Origin: Propionivibrio limicola
GTDB lineage: Bacteria > Pseudomonadota > Gammaproteobacteria > Burkholderiales > Rhodocyclaceae
NCBI RefSeq assembly: GCF_009469695.1
Contig: NZ_SSSR01000012.1
Coordinates: forward strand, 25,291-89,290
DNA: 64,000 bases
Direction: 5' to 3'
In this document: piece after piece, positions 20,757 through 31,348 of the stretch
Numbering within the stretch: position 1 is the first letter of the stretch
Layout: each line of letters begins with the position of its first letter
The notes under the pieces: model-generated
What the model was told of the DNA's origin: nothing
Databases searched by the model: none
What the model saw: only the letters and a program-made list of their open reading frames with translations
Program-made: the position numbers and the translations under genes

Positions 20757-22172
20757 GTGAATTTGACCCGAGCCCACCTTCTCAAATCCTCCGGACTCGC
20801 TTCGGCCTGGCAGCGCTGGCGCAAGCATTCGCGCGACAGACAGGCGCTGCGCGCCCTGCCGCAAATCCACGTGGCCGCGACGAACATCGCGACACTGGCC
20901 GGCCCGGAGGATTACCGCAAGACGTTGCTGGACCTGATAGCGCAGGCCCGGCAACGCATTCTCATCGCCGCGCTCTACCTGCAGGACGACGATGCCGGCC
21001 GCGAGGTACTCGAAGCGCTTTACGCGGCCAAGCGGGCTCGGCCGGAACTCGACATCGCCGTTTTCGTCGATTGGCACCGCGCCCAGCGCGGCCTGATCGG
21101 CAAGGCCAAGTCGGAAGGCAATGCGGCCATGTACAAGGCGATGGCCCGGCGCCACGGTCCCGGCGTCGAGGTTTACGGCGTGCCGGTGCAGCGGCGTGAG
21201 TTCATGGGCGTGCTGCACCTCAAGGGCTTTGTCATCGACGACGTGGTGCTCTACAGCGGTGCCAGTCTCAACGACGTTTATCTGCAGCGGCACGGGCGTT
21301 ATCGGCTCGATCGCTACCACGTGATCCGCAACCGGACGCTGGCCGACAGCATGGCCGCGCTACTGACCGACGTGTTTCGCATGAGCCCGGCCGTGCGGCT
21401 GCTCAATACCGAGACGACGGCGAAAACGGTCGATGTCCGGGGCGTGATTCCCGGCCTGCGCCGTCAGCTGATGCAGAGCCGTTATGATTTCGCCGTGGCC
21501 GAGGGCGAATGCGCTCCGGGCGAAGTGGGTATCACGCCGTTGCTCGGACTTGGCGCACGCAACAACGAGTTGAACCGTGTGCTGCTGCAGTTGATTCGGA
21601 ACGCGGAAAAGCGCCTCGTGCTCTTCACGCCCTATTTCAATTTGCCAGACCCGGTGCGGCGCGTTCTGGACGGACGCATCAAGGCCGGTTGCCAGGTCAG
21701 CATCGTGATTGGCGACAAGACGGCGAACGACTTTTACATTCCGCCCGAAGAGCCGTTCAAGGCCATCGGTGCCCTGCCCTATCTGTACGAAGCCAACCTG
21801 CGCCGTTTCTGCAAGGCGCATCAGAAGGCCATCGATGCCGGCACGCTGAGCATTCATCTTTGGCGCCATGACAACAACACCTTCCACCTGAAGGGTTTGC
21901 TGGTCGATGACGATTACGCGCTGATCACTGGCAACAACATCAATCCGCGTGCCTGGCGTCTCGATCTGGAAAACGGCCTGCTGATCCACGATCCGCAGAA
22001 GTTGCTGCTCGCCCAGCATGTGGCCGAGCTCGAAGGCATCCTCCAGCACACGCGGCGGCTGGCGCACCACAGTGCGCTCGATTCGGTGAACGACTATCCG
22101 CTGCCGGTGCAACGCCTGCTCAAGCGCCTGTCGCGCATCCGTGCCGACCGGCTCGTCAATCGGATGCTCTGA
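20757..22172 (+). CDS. pssA: Phosphatidylserine synthase PssA (phospholipase-D type)
   Basis: 471 residues from a GTG start (E. coli PssA has 451). It transfers phosphatidyl from CDP-diacylglycerol to serine on the inner face of the membrane, the first step to phosphatidylethanolamine. Two HKD-type motifs are present: HLKGFVIDDVVLYSGASLND about residue 155 and HLKGLLVDDDYALITGNNINP about residue 375. The segments FVDWHRAQRG and LFTPYFNLP are typical of PssA rather than cardiolipin synthase. An in-frame ATG at 20676 would add 27 unconvincing residues. Tail-to-tail with the kinase gene, four bases apart. Confidence 0.88.
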   Translation: MNLTRAHLLKSSGLASAWQRWRKHSRDRQALRALPQIHVAATNIATLAGPEDYRKTLLDLIAQARQRILIAALYLQDDDAGREVLEALYAAKRARPELDIAVFVDWHRAQRGLIGKAKSEGNAAMYKAMARRHGPGVEVYGVPVQRREFMGVLHLKGFVIDDVVLYSGASLNDVYLQRHGRYRLDRYHVIRNRTLADSMAALLTDVFRMSPAVRLLNTETTAKTVDVRGVIPGLRRQLMQSRYDFAVAEGECAPGEVGITPLLGLGARNNELNRVLLQLIRNAEKRLVLFTPYFNLPDPVRRVLDGRIKAGCQVSIVIGDKTANDFYIPPEEPFKAIGALPYLYEANLRRFCKAHQKAIDAGTLSIHLWRHDNNTFHLKGLLVDDDYALITGNNINPRAWRLDLENGLLIHDPQKLLLAQHVAELEGILQHTRRLAHHSALDSVNDYPLPVQRLLKRLSRIRADRLVNRML

Positions 22173-22176
22173 TCCT

Positions 22177-23385
22177 TTAGCTCGCCGCCGGGTCGGCTGC
22201 GTTGTCGGAGGCTTCAAGCCGGGGCAGCGTCACGGTCACGCGGAATCCGCCGCCCGGCCGGTTTTCCGCCTCGATGCGACCGTGGTGGTTCTCGGCGATC
22301 TGCCGGGCGATGGCCAATCCGAGGCCGTGACCGTGTGCGTGCCCGTTCTCCGGCGTCACGGCGGCGGCATGCTGGCCGCGATAGAACGGCGTGAACAGGC
22401 GGCCCAGTTCGTTGTCCGGAACTCCCGGCCCCCGATCCTCGACGCAAACAACGATTTCTCCCGCTTCGGTGCCGGCGGCCGGTAACGTGGGCCGGACCGT
22501 CATTCCCACCCACTTGCCGCTGGTGGCGTGCTTGAGCGCGTTGCGCAACAGGTTGTCGAACAGCCGGTGCAGCATTTCCGGATCGGCGTGCACCAGTGCC
22601 CCGTCGCACGTCTGCAAGTCGATCGTGCAGTCGGCTTGCCGGGCTTCCGGCGCGGCATCGTCGACGACGTCAACGAGCAGTTCGGCGAGGTCGACAGCTT
22701 CGTTGCGCGGCCCAACCATGCCGGATTCGAGGCGTGACAGGGTCAGCAATTCGCTGAGCAGGCGGTCCATGCGCTGCGATTCGTGTTCCAGGCGCGTCAG
22801 CAGGTTGTCGAGCGCTTCCGGCTGTTGGCGCGCCAGGCCGATGACGGCCTGCAGGCGGGCCAACGGGGCGCGCAATTCGTGGGAAACGTCGAACAGCAGA
22901 CTGCGCTGCCCTTCCATCAGTTGCGCCAGGTGCTGTGCCATGCGGTCGAAGTCGTGGCCGAGATCGGCCAGTTCGTCGCGCCGTTTGCCCATGGCGTCGC
23001 TGAGTCCGGGGGTGAGCTGGCCGTTGGCGCCGGCCTGCAAGGCCTGGCGCAGACGCTGGATCGGGCGCGAGATGTAGATGGCGAGCAAGGCGGCGAAGAT
23101 CAGGCTGACCAGGGCGCCGGCGATGATGTGCATGACCGGCGGCTTCGGTCCGCGTCGCGCCGGGGGCGGCGGAGGCGAGCCGGCGTTCTGTTCCGCTGTC
23201 AGGCCGGGAGGTGGCGCGAAATTGGGGCTGGAAGCGGTCGCCGACGGCGGTTCGTATGGCGGTGGCAGGTGTGGGTCATGCTCCAGCCAGATGGCGAGCC
23301 CGACGCCAATGATGGTCACGGCCTGCGCGAGAAAAAAGAAAACCAGGAATTTCCAGAATAAACGGCCGAGGGGAAAGATCGGCAT
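22177..23385 (-). CDS. Sensor histidine kinase, CpxA-like
   Basis: 402 residues. Membrane helix (FWKFLVFFFLAQAVTIIGVGLAIWL), a short Pro-rich periplasmic segment of about 60 residues, a second helix (IIAGALVSLIFAALLAIYIS), a HAMP domain, the phospho-acceptor H-box (LLFDVSHELRAPLARLQ) and the ATPase boxes DNLLRNALKHA, EDRGPGVPDNELGRLF and GHGLGLAI. Layout and HAMP/HisKA sequence resemble CpxA, but the sensor segment is much smaller. The start MPIFPLGRL at 23385 has GGAG upstream; an ATG at 23418 lies next to the regulator stop. It works with the response regulator encoded just before it. Confidence 0.87.
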   Translation of the reverse strand: MPIFPLGRLFWKFLVFFFLAQAVTIIGVGLAIWLEHDPHLPPPYEPPSATASSPNFAPPPGLTAEQNAGSPPPPPARRGPKPPVMHIIAGALVSLIFAALLAIYISRPIQRLRQALQAGANGQLTPGLSDAMGKRRDELADLGHDFDRMAQHLAQLMEGQRSLLFDVSHELRAPLARLQAVIGLARQQPEALDNLLTRLEHESQRMDRLLSELLTLSRLESGMVGPRNEAVDLAELLVDVVDDAAPEARQADCTIDLQTCDGALVHADPEMLHRLFDNLLRNALKHATSGKWVGMTVRPTLPAAGTEAGEIVVCVEDRGPGVPDNELGRLFTPFYRGQHAAAVTPENGHAHGHGLGLAIARQIAENHHGRIEAENRPGGGFRVTVTLPRLEASDNAADPAAS

Positions 23386-23421
23386 GTCCGTCTCCAGCGC
23401 TGCCTGCCGGTGAAGCAAAGG

Positions 23422-24153
23422 CTAGTCGGTCAGTAATTGGTAGCCCTTGCGCAGCACGGCCTGAATCCGCGGCCGGCCATCGGCGAGTGGCGGAATCTTG
23501 CGCCGGATGCTGCTCAGGTGCACGTCGATACTGCGGTCGTAGCGCTCGAAGGGGCGTCCAAGACCCTGTTCGGAAAGCAGTGTCTTGCTGACGGCCTGGC
23601 CGGCGTGCTGAAGCAGGATTTCCAGCAGGTTGTATTCCGCGTTGGTCAGCGCGATGTCCTGACCGGCCCAGGTGATGCGGCGCTGCGCCGGATAAAGCGA
23701 CAAATCGCCGACATGCAGCGGTTCGACGGCGATGGCCTTGTCTTGCTCGGCGGCTGTTCTGGGCAGCGTCCGGCGCAGGATGGCGCGCAGGCGGGCCGAC
23801 AGTTCGCGCGGCGTGCACGGTTTCGGCACATAGTCGTCGGCACCGAGTTCGAGGCCGACGATACGGCTTTCATCGTCGCCGCGCCCGGTCAGCATCAGCA
23901 CCGGCAGGCTGCTGCGCGCCCGGATGTGGCGGAGGACTTCAATGCCGGATAAGCCTGGCATCATCACATCGATGACGGCAATGTCCGGCGTGATGGTCGG
24001 CAGGGTGCGCAGGGCCGTTTCACCGTCATGAGCCAGCGAAACGCGGAAGCCGTCGCTGGCCAAGTAGGTGCGCAGCAGACTGACCAGTTCAACGTCGTCG
24101 TCGACCAGCAGAACATGCGCGCTTTCGGAGGTGGGGATGGGCGTATCAAGCAT
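23422..24153 (-). CDS. OmpR-family response regulator, CpxR-like
   Basis: 243 residues. Receiver domain with VLLVDDDVELVSLL, phospho-acceptor Asp in VIDVMMPGLSG, Thr in VLMLTGRGDD and Lys in YVPKP; then a winged-helix DNA-binding domain (ALTNAEYNLLEILLQHAG, YDRSIDVHLSSIRRKI). The sequence resembles CpxR, and a perfect CpxR-type GTAAA-N5-GTAAA site lies 52 bases upstream of its start, arguing for autoregulation. It is the first gene of the regulator-kinase operon and is divergent from the EF-hand gene. Confidence 0.88.
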   Translation of the reverse strand: MLDTPIPTSESAHVLLVDDDVELVSLLRTYLASDGFRVSLAHDGETALRTLPTITPDIAVIDVMMPGLSGIEVLRHIRARSSLPVLMLTGRGDDESRIVGLELGADDYVPKPCTPRELSARLRAILRRTLPRTAAEQDKAIAVEPLHVGDLSLYPAQRRITWAGQDIALTNAEYNLLEILLQHAGQAVSKTLLSEQGLGRPFERYDRSIDVHLSSIRRKIPPLADGRPRIQAVLRKGYQLLTD

Positions 24154-24204
24154 GGCGAAATGATACCGTCAGGCTGCTCGGCGCGTTCGTGGCGCTAGCA
24201 GCGC

Positions 24205-24219
24205 TTTACCGGGATTTAC
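24205..24219 (-). promoter_or_regulatory. CpxR-type binding site
   Basis: Minus strand GTAAATCCCGGTAAA: two GTAAA half-sites five bases apart, the CpxR box of enterobacteria. A further single GTAAA half-site is on the opposite strand at 24229. It lies in the 391-base divergent region 24154-24544, which holds no gene. The site is close to the regulator gene and about 325 bases from the EF-hand start. Confidence 0.65.
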
Positions 24220-24544
24220 AGACCAACGGTAAATCTTGCCGGGATAGCGGCAATCTGCTTCTAACGTAATGAATATAAACAATAAAGTTGTTGCCGGATG
24301 AAGGCTGGCGGCACCGCAAACCACGTGGGGGGCCGGCTGTGTTCAGGACGATCCGCGCGGCCTTCGGATAGCCGCCGCAAAACGCGCCGAGATTTCACCG
24401 ACTTTTACCTTGCTTAACGCAAAACGCCGTTGGTCTGCCGGGCATTTGGCCGATATCTTGCCAGTGGGAAAAGAGGTTCGGCATGACCCGGCATAAGTGA
24501 GCGGAGTTGGCTGGCCGATTGATCAATCATTCAAGGAGCGCATC

Positions 24545-25462
24545 ATGAGTGCGATTTCAGGACTCAGTAGCAGTTATTACAGCAGTGCAGTGTCCAACTT
24601 GTTCTCGAAGATCGACAGCACGAGCAAGGGATACATCGAGGAAAGCGATCTGGCGAGCGCCTTTTCGACCTTGAGCAGCAGCGATTCATCGTCGACAACC
24701 GATGTCAGCGAGATTTTCAGCCAGCTGGACAGCGACAGCGACGGCAAGGTGACCGAGGACGAGTTTTCCTCGTCGCTCGAGAATTTGGCCAGCGCGCTGG
24801 ACGAGCAGTTCAACCAGACGCGCATGCAGGGCGCGATGCCGCCGCCTCCCCCGCCTCCGCCTTCCGGCAACAACGCTGAAGACACCGGGTTTACCGAGGA
24901 AGAGCTGACGGCGCAGCTCTCGGAAATCGGCGACAGCGATTCGGCGCGGTCGACGCTGATCAGCAGCGTGCTGGAAAACTTCGACACGGCCGATGCCGAC
25001 GGCAACGGCAAGGTGACCGGCTCGGAAGCGATGTCGTATGCCGAGGCCAATGGCCTTACGCCGGAAAACAGCACGGCGGCAAGTACGACCACCAGTGCCG
25101 CGAGTTCGACCGGTTTCACCGCCGAGGAATTGACGGAACAACTGTCCGAGATCGGTGAAACGGATTCGGCGCGCTCGTCGCTGATCAGCAGCATTCTCGA
25201 GGACTTCGATACGGCCGATACGAATCAGGACGGCACCGTGAGCAACGCCGAAGCGATGGCTTACGCCGAGGCGAACGATATCTCGGTGAATGCTTCGAGC
25301 GACTCGTCGGGCGTATCGGGCTCGGGAACGAGCAGCGACAGCAGCGTCGCCGATTCACAGGTCTATCAGCAGATGATGGAGTTGATGAAGGCTTACGGCC
25401 TCCAGGCCGGGGAAAACAACCTGTTTAGCACGCTCAGCTCGGCGATCTCGACAAGCGCCTGA
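24545..25462 (+). CDS. EF-hand calcium-binding protein with duplicated repeat unit
   Basis: 305 residues, Ser/Glu/Asp-rich, no classical signal peptide. Four EF-hand loops are visible: D24-D35 (DSTSKGYIEESD), D62-E73 (DSDSDGKVTEDE), D150-E161 (DADGNGKVTGSE) and D225-E236 (DTNQDGTVSNAE); the first is weak. Residues 115-170 and 190-245 are near copies (both start GFT-EEL and share SEIG-DSARS), an internal duplication. A run of eight Pro separates the halves. AAGGAG lies nine bases before the start. Divergent from the CpxRA-like genes, so it may belong to that regulon. Location and role unknown; a secreted or Ca2+-buffering protein is possible. Confidence 0.8.
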   Translation: MSAISGLSSSYYSSAVSNLFSKIDSTSKGYIEESDLASAFSTLSSSDSSSTTDVSEIFSQLDSDSDGKVTEDEFSSSLENLASALDEQFNQTRMQGAMPPPPPPPPSGNNAEDTGFTEEELTAQLSEIGDSDSARSTLISSVLENFDTADADGNGKVTGSEAMSYAEANGLTPENSTAASTTTSAASSTGFTAEELTEQLSEIGETDSARSSLISSILEDFDTADTNQDGTVSNAEAMAYAEANDISVNASSDSSGVSGSGTSSDSSVADSQVYQQMMELMKAYGLQAGENNLFSTLSSAISTSA

Positions 25463-25505
25463 TTGCTTCCGTAGCGGCTGTGGCCCCGCCGCTTGCCGGA
25501 CCGGT

Positions 25506-26210
25506 TCATCGAACGGAAAGGCAGGCGGCGATGCCGGTGGCCACGGCGTCGGCCATGCGCGCCTGCAGCAACGGGTCGCGCAGCGCCATTTCCTCGGCCC
25601 GGTGCTTGATGATGCCGGCCTCGAACAAAACGGCCGGCAGCGTCGTGCGGTAAAGCACGACCAGATTGTCGTAGTAATGCACGGCGTTCTCGACGTCGGC
25701 GTAGGGCCGGTGGCGGCCCGGCATCGAATCCGCGTGGTGGGTGGCCGGCGGAAAGCCGAGACGGCGCAGCCGGGCGCCGATGGCCGAGGCGCAACGCAGG
25801 CTGGTCTCCAGATCGGGGTTGTCGCGCGACACGAAGAGCGAAAAACCGATGTGGCGGTCGCTGTACGTCTGTTTTTTTCCTTCGAACTCCCATTCTTCGA
25901 GCAGGGCGGCCTGCACCGAATCATGGTGGATCGAAATGAAAAGGTCGCTGCCGGCGGCTTGTTGCGGCCGCTCGTACAGACTGCCGATGCGGCCGTCGAA
26001 GTTGATCTTTCTGACGGCCAGCCGGCGGGCGGCAAGTTCGGCGGCAACGCGTGCCGCCAATTCCCGGTTGAAGTCGAATTCCTTGCGGCCACGCGCGCTG
26101 ACCGCGCCGGACGCGGCGAGCGTATGTCCGACGTCGACGGCCACTTCGGTCGCCTGCGCGGCAAGGCCGGCAAGCAAGGCGAACGCACCGAGCAAGCGAT
26201 GCCGGGTCAT
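25506..26210 (-). CDS. N-acetylmuramoyl-L-alanine amidase (Amidase_3)
   Basis: 234 residues with a signal peptide (MTRHRLLGAFALLAGLAAQA). The Amidase_3 zinc enzyme cuts the amide bond between MurNAc and the stem peptide. Zinc ligands and catalytic residues are seen in VAVDVGHTLAASG (His), a Glu in KEFDFNREL, DLFISIHHDS (His) and the C-terminal LFEAGIIKH (catalytic Glu). Unlike AmiC it has no AMIN or LysM domain, so it is a minimal periplasmic amidase. Convergent with the EF-hand gene; the DUF1840 gene lies 13 bases upstream on the same strand. Confidence 0.87.
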   Translation of the reverse strand: MTRHRLLGAFALLAGLAAQATEVAVDVGHTLAASGAVSARGRKEFDFNRELAARVAAELAARRLAVRKINFDGRIGSLYERPQQAAGSDLFISIHHDSVQAALLEEWEFEGKKQTYSDRHIGFSLFVSRDNPDLETSLRCASAIGARLRRLGFPPATHHADSMPGRHRPYADVENAVHYYDNLVVLYRTTLPAVLFEAGIIKHRAEEMALRDPLLQARMADAVATGIAACLSVR

Positions 26211-26223
26211 CGTGCGACGCAGA

Positions 26224-26592
26224 TCAGAAATCTCCGGGAGCTTCCCAGAGGATGAAGCCGCCTTCCTTCAACGTCCATTCCATCAGCCGGATCAGCGGAA
26301 TGGCCCGCTGTGAGAGGCAGACGGGCTCGTCAGCCTCCTTGTCCCTTTCCTTTTCGTCGCGCTCGCTGTCTTCCTGTTCCCGGGCCGTGCGCTTGCCGGC
26401 TTCGGCGAGATGGCGCGCCAGTTTTTCTTCATCGACGGCGCGTTGCAGTCGTTCGATGGCCTCGGGCAACTGTTCCTTGGTGAAGACGCCGCGCGCCGTA
26501 CAGGCTTTGCCGATCTGCTCGAAAAGGCCGTGCGCGTGTTCCCCAAACATGATCATTTCACCCGACGTGCTCGATATCAGTTTGACCAGCAT
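26224..26592 (-). CDS. DUF1840-family protein
   Basis: 122 residues. The opening MLVKLISSTSGEMIMFGEHAHG and the ending IRLMEWTLKEGGFILWEA are typical of the DUF1840 family, small cytoplasmic proteins found mainly in beta- and gammaproteobacteria. The middle is a highly charged helix (EQEDSERDEKERDKEAD). Function unknown. It precedes the amidase gene by 13 bases, so the two are probably cotranscribed. Confidence 0.75.
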   Translation of the reverse strand: MLVKLISSTSGEMIMFGEHAHGLFEQIGKACTARGVFTKEQLPEAIERLQRAVDEEKLARHLAEAGKRTAREQEDSERDEKERDKEADEPVCLSQRAIPLIRLMEWTLKEGGFILWEAPGDF

Positions 26593-26704
26593 GAATCGCC
26601 TCCGCTGTTAGTGGCGACGGGAATTCTACACCTCGCATCGCCCGGTATCGGCCGCGGTTAGAATGATGGGCGAATGCATCATCAGCGTATTCGAAAGAAA
26701 AGAC

Positions 26705-27649
26705 ATGACAGACCCGTCCCCCCAGCCCCCGTTGCGCATCGGTATCGACCTTGGCGGCACCAAGATCGAAATCATCGCGCTCGATGAAACCGGAAATGAA
26801 CTCCTGCGCCGCCGCGTGGCGACGCCGCAGGGGGACTACGCCGGTACGGTCGCCGCTGTGGCGGGCCTCGTAGCGCGTGTCGAACGCGAATTGGGCCGGT
26901 GCGGTACGGTCGGCGTCGGAATTCCGGGGGCGGAGTCGGTCGCGACCGGTTTGATCAAGAATGCCAATTCGACGTGCCTGATCGGTCAGCCATTGCGCGC
27001 CGATTTGCAGACGCGTCTTGGTCGCGAGGTGCGTCTTGCCAACGACGCCAACTGCTTTGCCCTGTCCGAGGCCATCGACGGTGCCGGCCAGGGGGCGGGC
27101 GTCGTGTTCGGCGTCATTCTCGGTACCGGTGTCGGCGGCGGCATCGTGGTTGATGGCCGCGTGCTGGCCGGGGCCAATCGCATCGCCGGGGAATGGGGGC
27201 ACAATCCCTTGCCCTACCCCGGCGAGGAGTCCGGCGAGATGCCACTCTGCTATTGCGGCCGCGCGGGATGCGTCGAGGCGTGGCTGTCCGGGCCGGCGCT
27301 GGCTGGCGACCATCTGCGCCATGCGGGGCAAACGCTGTTGCCGGCCGAAATCGCCGCCCGTGCCGCGCAAGGCGATGCCGCTTGCAAGGCGACGCTGCAG
27401 CGTTATGAGCGACGGCTGGCCAAGGCGCTGGCGCAGGTCATCAACGTGCTCGATCCGGATGTGATCGTGCTCGGCGGCGGCCTGTCCAATCTGGAGCGCT
27501 TGTATGCGAACGTGCCGGCGTACTGGTCGCCGTATGTTTTTTCCGACACGGTCTGTACGCGGCTGGTGCGCAACCGCCACGGCGACTCCTCCGGCGTGCG
27601 CGGCGCGGCCTGGTTGTGGAATGACGCGACGGAGTACCGCGCGTCTTAG
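26705..27649 (+). CDS. ROK-family sugar kinase (fructokinase/GlcNAc kinase-like)
   Basis: 314 residues. The N-terminal phosphate loop RIGIDLGGTKIEIIALD, the catalytic Asp in ANDANCFALSEA, ATP loop GVILGTGVGGGIVVDG, and the ROK zinc motif GHNPLPYPG...CYCGRAGCVEAWLSGPAL are all present. Family members phosphorylate fructose, mannose, glucose or N-acetylglucosamine; the zinc-loop sequence resembles the fructo-/manno-kinase (Mak) group, so I lean that way without certainty. The start MTDPSPQPP at 26705 was chosen over 26663. Its stop overlaps the convergent carbonic-anhydrase-like gene by four bases. Confidence 0.85.
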   Translation: MTDPSPQPPLRIGIDLGGTKIEIIALDETGNELLRRRVATPQGDYAGTVAAVAGLVARVERELGRCGTVGVGIPGAESVATGLIKNANSTCLIGQPLRADLQTRLGREVRLANDANCFALSEAIDGAGQGAGVVFGVILGTGVGGGIVVDGRVLAGANRIAGEWGHNPLPYPGEESGEMPLCYCGRAGCVEAWLSGPALAGDHLRHAGQTLLPAEIAARAAQGDAACKATLQRYERRLAKALAQVINVLDPDVIVLGGGLSNLERLYANVPAYWSPYVFSDTVCTRLVRNRHGDSSGVRGAAWLWNDATEYRAS

Positions 27650-28953
27650 CGCGATTCCTTGATGATCCGGCCGTGCAGCGATTGTGCCGGACGCGCGTTG
27701 GGCGGGTAGAGGCGCTGGAAGATGGAAAGCTGTTCGGGTGAAATCTGCTGCGCTTGCTTGAGGACGAGCCAGAGCACGTTTTCCGGACAGGGCGGCGTCG
27801 TCAGCGAGCCCATGAAGGCGTAGTAGCGGCCATCGGTGGGCACGAACTGGCCGATGTCGATGCGTCGGCCCGGCGGTTCGACTTCGCCGCCTTTTTCGAG
27901 CGGCAGGTGGTTCAGCGCCGTCTGCACGAGCAGGTTTTCGGCTCCCTGCTCCAGCAACACGGAGAGCACGGCCAGCGCGCCGTCACCGGCCCGGTGCACG
28001 AGTTGCGCCTCCATCGCCGAGCGTATGCCGTTCACTGTGGTTTCGGCCGGGCGGCGGAATTCCACGTAAAGCAGCGCATATTCCTTGCCCAGCAGACTGA
28101 GTCCGCCCGCGGCCGTGCTGATCTGGAGCGTGCGGCCATTGTCCTTGACGCGGAAAGGTGCCGGTACGTAGGAAAAGCGGATCGGTTCGAGATCGACGGC
28201 GATGCCGTCGCGGATGTCGATCGGCGCCTGACGCTGTCCGCTACCGCACAGCGCATAATCGGCATGCAGGTGTCCCCAGTTTTCGGGGCCGCCGTCGCCG
28301 GCGTAGCTCCAGGCCGGATGGACGGGGGGCGCCGCCTTGCGGGCCCGGGGCGTCGGACGTGCAACGGTCGATTGGTCGGCTACGGGGGCTTTGCTTGCCG
28401 CCGGGGCGGCGGGGCGCGGCGTCGGGGAGATGCGCTGCAGGTCTTTCTTGACCGCGTCGGCGACCAGGCGCTCGTTCGCCTTGCGCAGTTCGGCGGCGGC
28501 TTCGCTGACCTTGTCGGCCGTTCGCGTTGCGTCGGCGAGCGCCGGCGTGCCGGGCTTCGGGCGGCAAACCTCGCGCATCAGGCGATCCACCGGCGTGCCC
28601 GAGCGCACCGGCATTTCGTTCGGATTGATGATGTCGTCCTCGCGCAGGATCTCGGTCTCGCTCTTGAAATAGATGCGACCGACGGTCGCGTAAGTGCGGG
28701 CGTTGCAATCAAAGCGGTTTTGCGCCTGGATGATCCGGTAGGAATCCGAGGTGCGTGGATCGACGATCGGCTTGTCGAGCACGATGCGCGCTGACGCCAG
28801 CGTTCGTTTGCCGGCCGGGTCGGCAACGATGCTGTCACGGTCGAGTTCGAGGCGCTTGCCCGGTTCGGCGACCAGCATGCTCCAGGAGGCGGCTGTGGCG
28901 GTAACCGGGAGCATTAGTTCACCTAGGATGAGCGCAAAAATCGAGGCTCGCAT
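27646..28953 (-). CDS. Alpha-carbonic-anhydrase-like protein lacking zinc ligands
   Basis: 435 residues. A signal peptide ending TATA-A is followed by an N-terminal domain of about 110 residues (WSMLVAEPGKRLELDRDSI, RFDCNARTYATVGRIYF) resembling surface-adhesin-E-like domains, a charged/Pro linker, and a C-terminal alpha-carbonic-anhydrase fold from about residue 213 (WSYAGDGGPENWGHL, QRQAPIDI, YYAFMGSLTTPPCPENVLW). In true enzymes the zinc His lie in FHFH and in the next strand HLVH. Here these read VEFRR and AQLVH, so all three zinc ligands are replaced by Glu, Arg and Gln. It is therefore probably a non-catalytic binding protein in the periplasm or on the surface. Confidence 0.8.
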   Translation of the reverse strand: MRASIFALILGELMLPVTATAASWSMLVAEPGKRLELDRDSIVADPAGKRTLASARIVLDKPIVDPRTSDSYRIIQAQNRFDCNARTYATVGRIYFKSETEILREDDIINPNEMPVRSGTPVDRLMREVCRPKPGTPALADATRTADKVSEAAAELRKANERLVADAVKKDLQRISPTPRPAAPAASKAPVADQSTVARPTPRARKAAPPVHPAWSYAGDGGPENWGHLHADYALCGSGQRQAPIDIRDGIAVDLEPIRFSYVPAPFRVKDNGRTLQISTAAGGLSLLGKEYALLYVEFRRPAETTVNGIRSAMEAQLVHRAGDGALAVLSVLLEQGAENLLVQTALNHLPLEKGGEVEPPGRRIDIGQFVPTDGRYYAFMGSLTTPPCPENVLWLVLKQAQQISPEQLSIFQRLYPPNARPAQSLHGRIIKESR

Positions 28954-29127
28954 GTTCGAGTTTTCCTGTGGGGGCCGATGGCTGTTTTTCTGTCTACTCG
29001 TCTAATCACGGACGCGTCGTCGGATTCTTTAGTGTCAAAGCGATTCTGTGCGGTGAAACTTCTTCGGTGCAAGGGCGTCGAAGAGCGGCGAGTTCTTGCC
29101 TAAATTCAGTAATTACAGTACCTTGGG

Positions 29128-29216
29128 CGGTCTCGTTGGGGGTGCCGCGCCGAGTCAGGCGTAGCTGAGAAAGACCCTTTGAACCTGTACGGATAATGCC
29201 GATGCAGGGAAGCGAA
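29128..29216 (+). promoter_or_regulatory. TPP (THI-element) riboswitch
   Basis: Contains GGGGGTGCC, then CTGAGA-AAGACCC-TTTGAACCTG, GGATAATGCC and GATGCAGGGAAGC, the conserved blocks of the thiamine pyrophosphate riboswitch in the right order. It starts about 220 bases before thiC and represses it when TPP is plentiful. The rest of the 397-base gap 28954-29350 holds no gene that I can support. Confidence 0.96.
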
Positions 29217-29293
29217 AGACTCGCGAGGAATTAGTTTGCCTCTTTTCCCGCCTTCGTTCCCCTCGCCCAAGCCTGTCCGAACAGTTTTTTTGA

Positions 29294-31267
<1,974 letters not shown>

Positions 31268-31303
31268 TTGCTGCCGTGGCGCGATAACGGCGCAGCAAGA
31301 AAG

Positions 31304-31323
31304 CGGGCCGCGAATGCGGCCCG
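31304..31323 (+). terminator. Putative thiC transcription terminator
   Basis: Perfect 8-bp stem CGGGCCGC/GCGGCCCG with a GAAT loop, 37 bases after the thiC stop. The T-tract is weak, so it may stop RNA polymerase in both directions or act with Rho. Confidence 0.5.
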
Positions 31324-31348
31324 TGCTATTTCCAGACTTGAAATGCGC

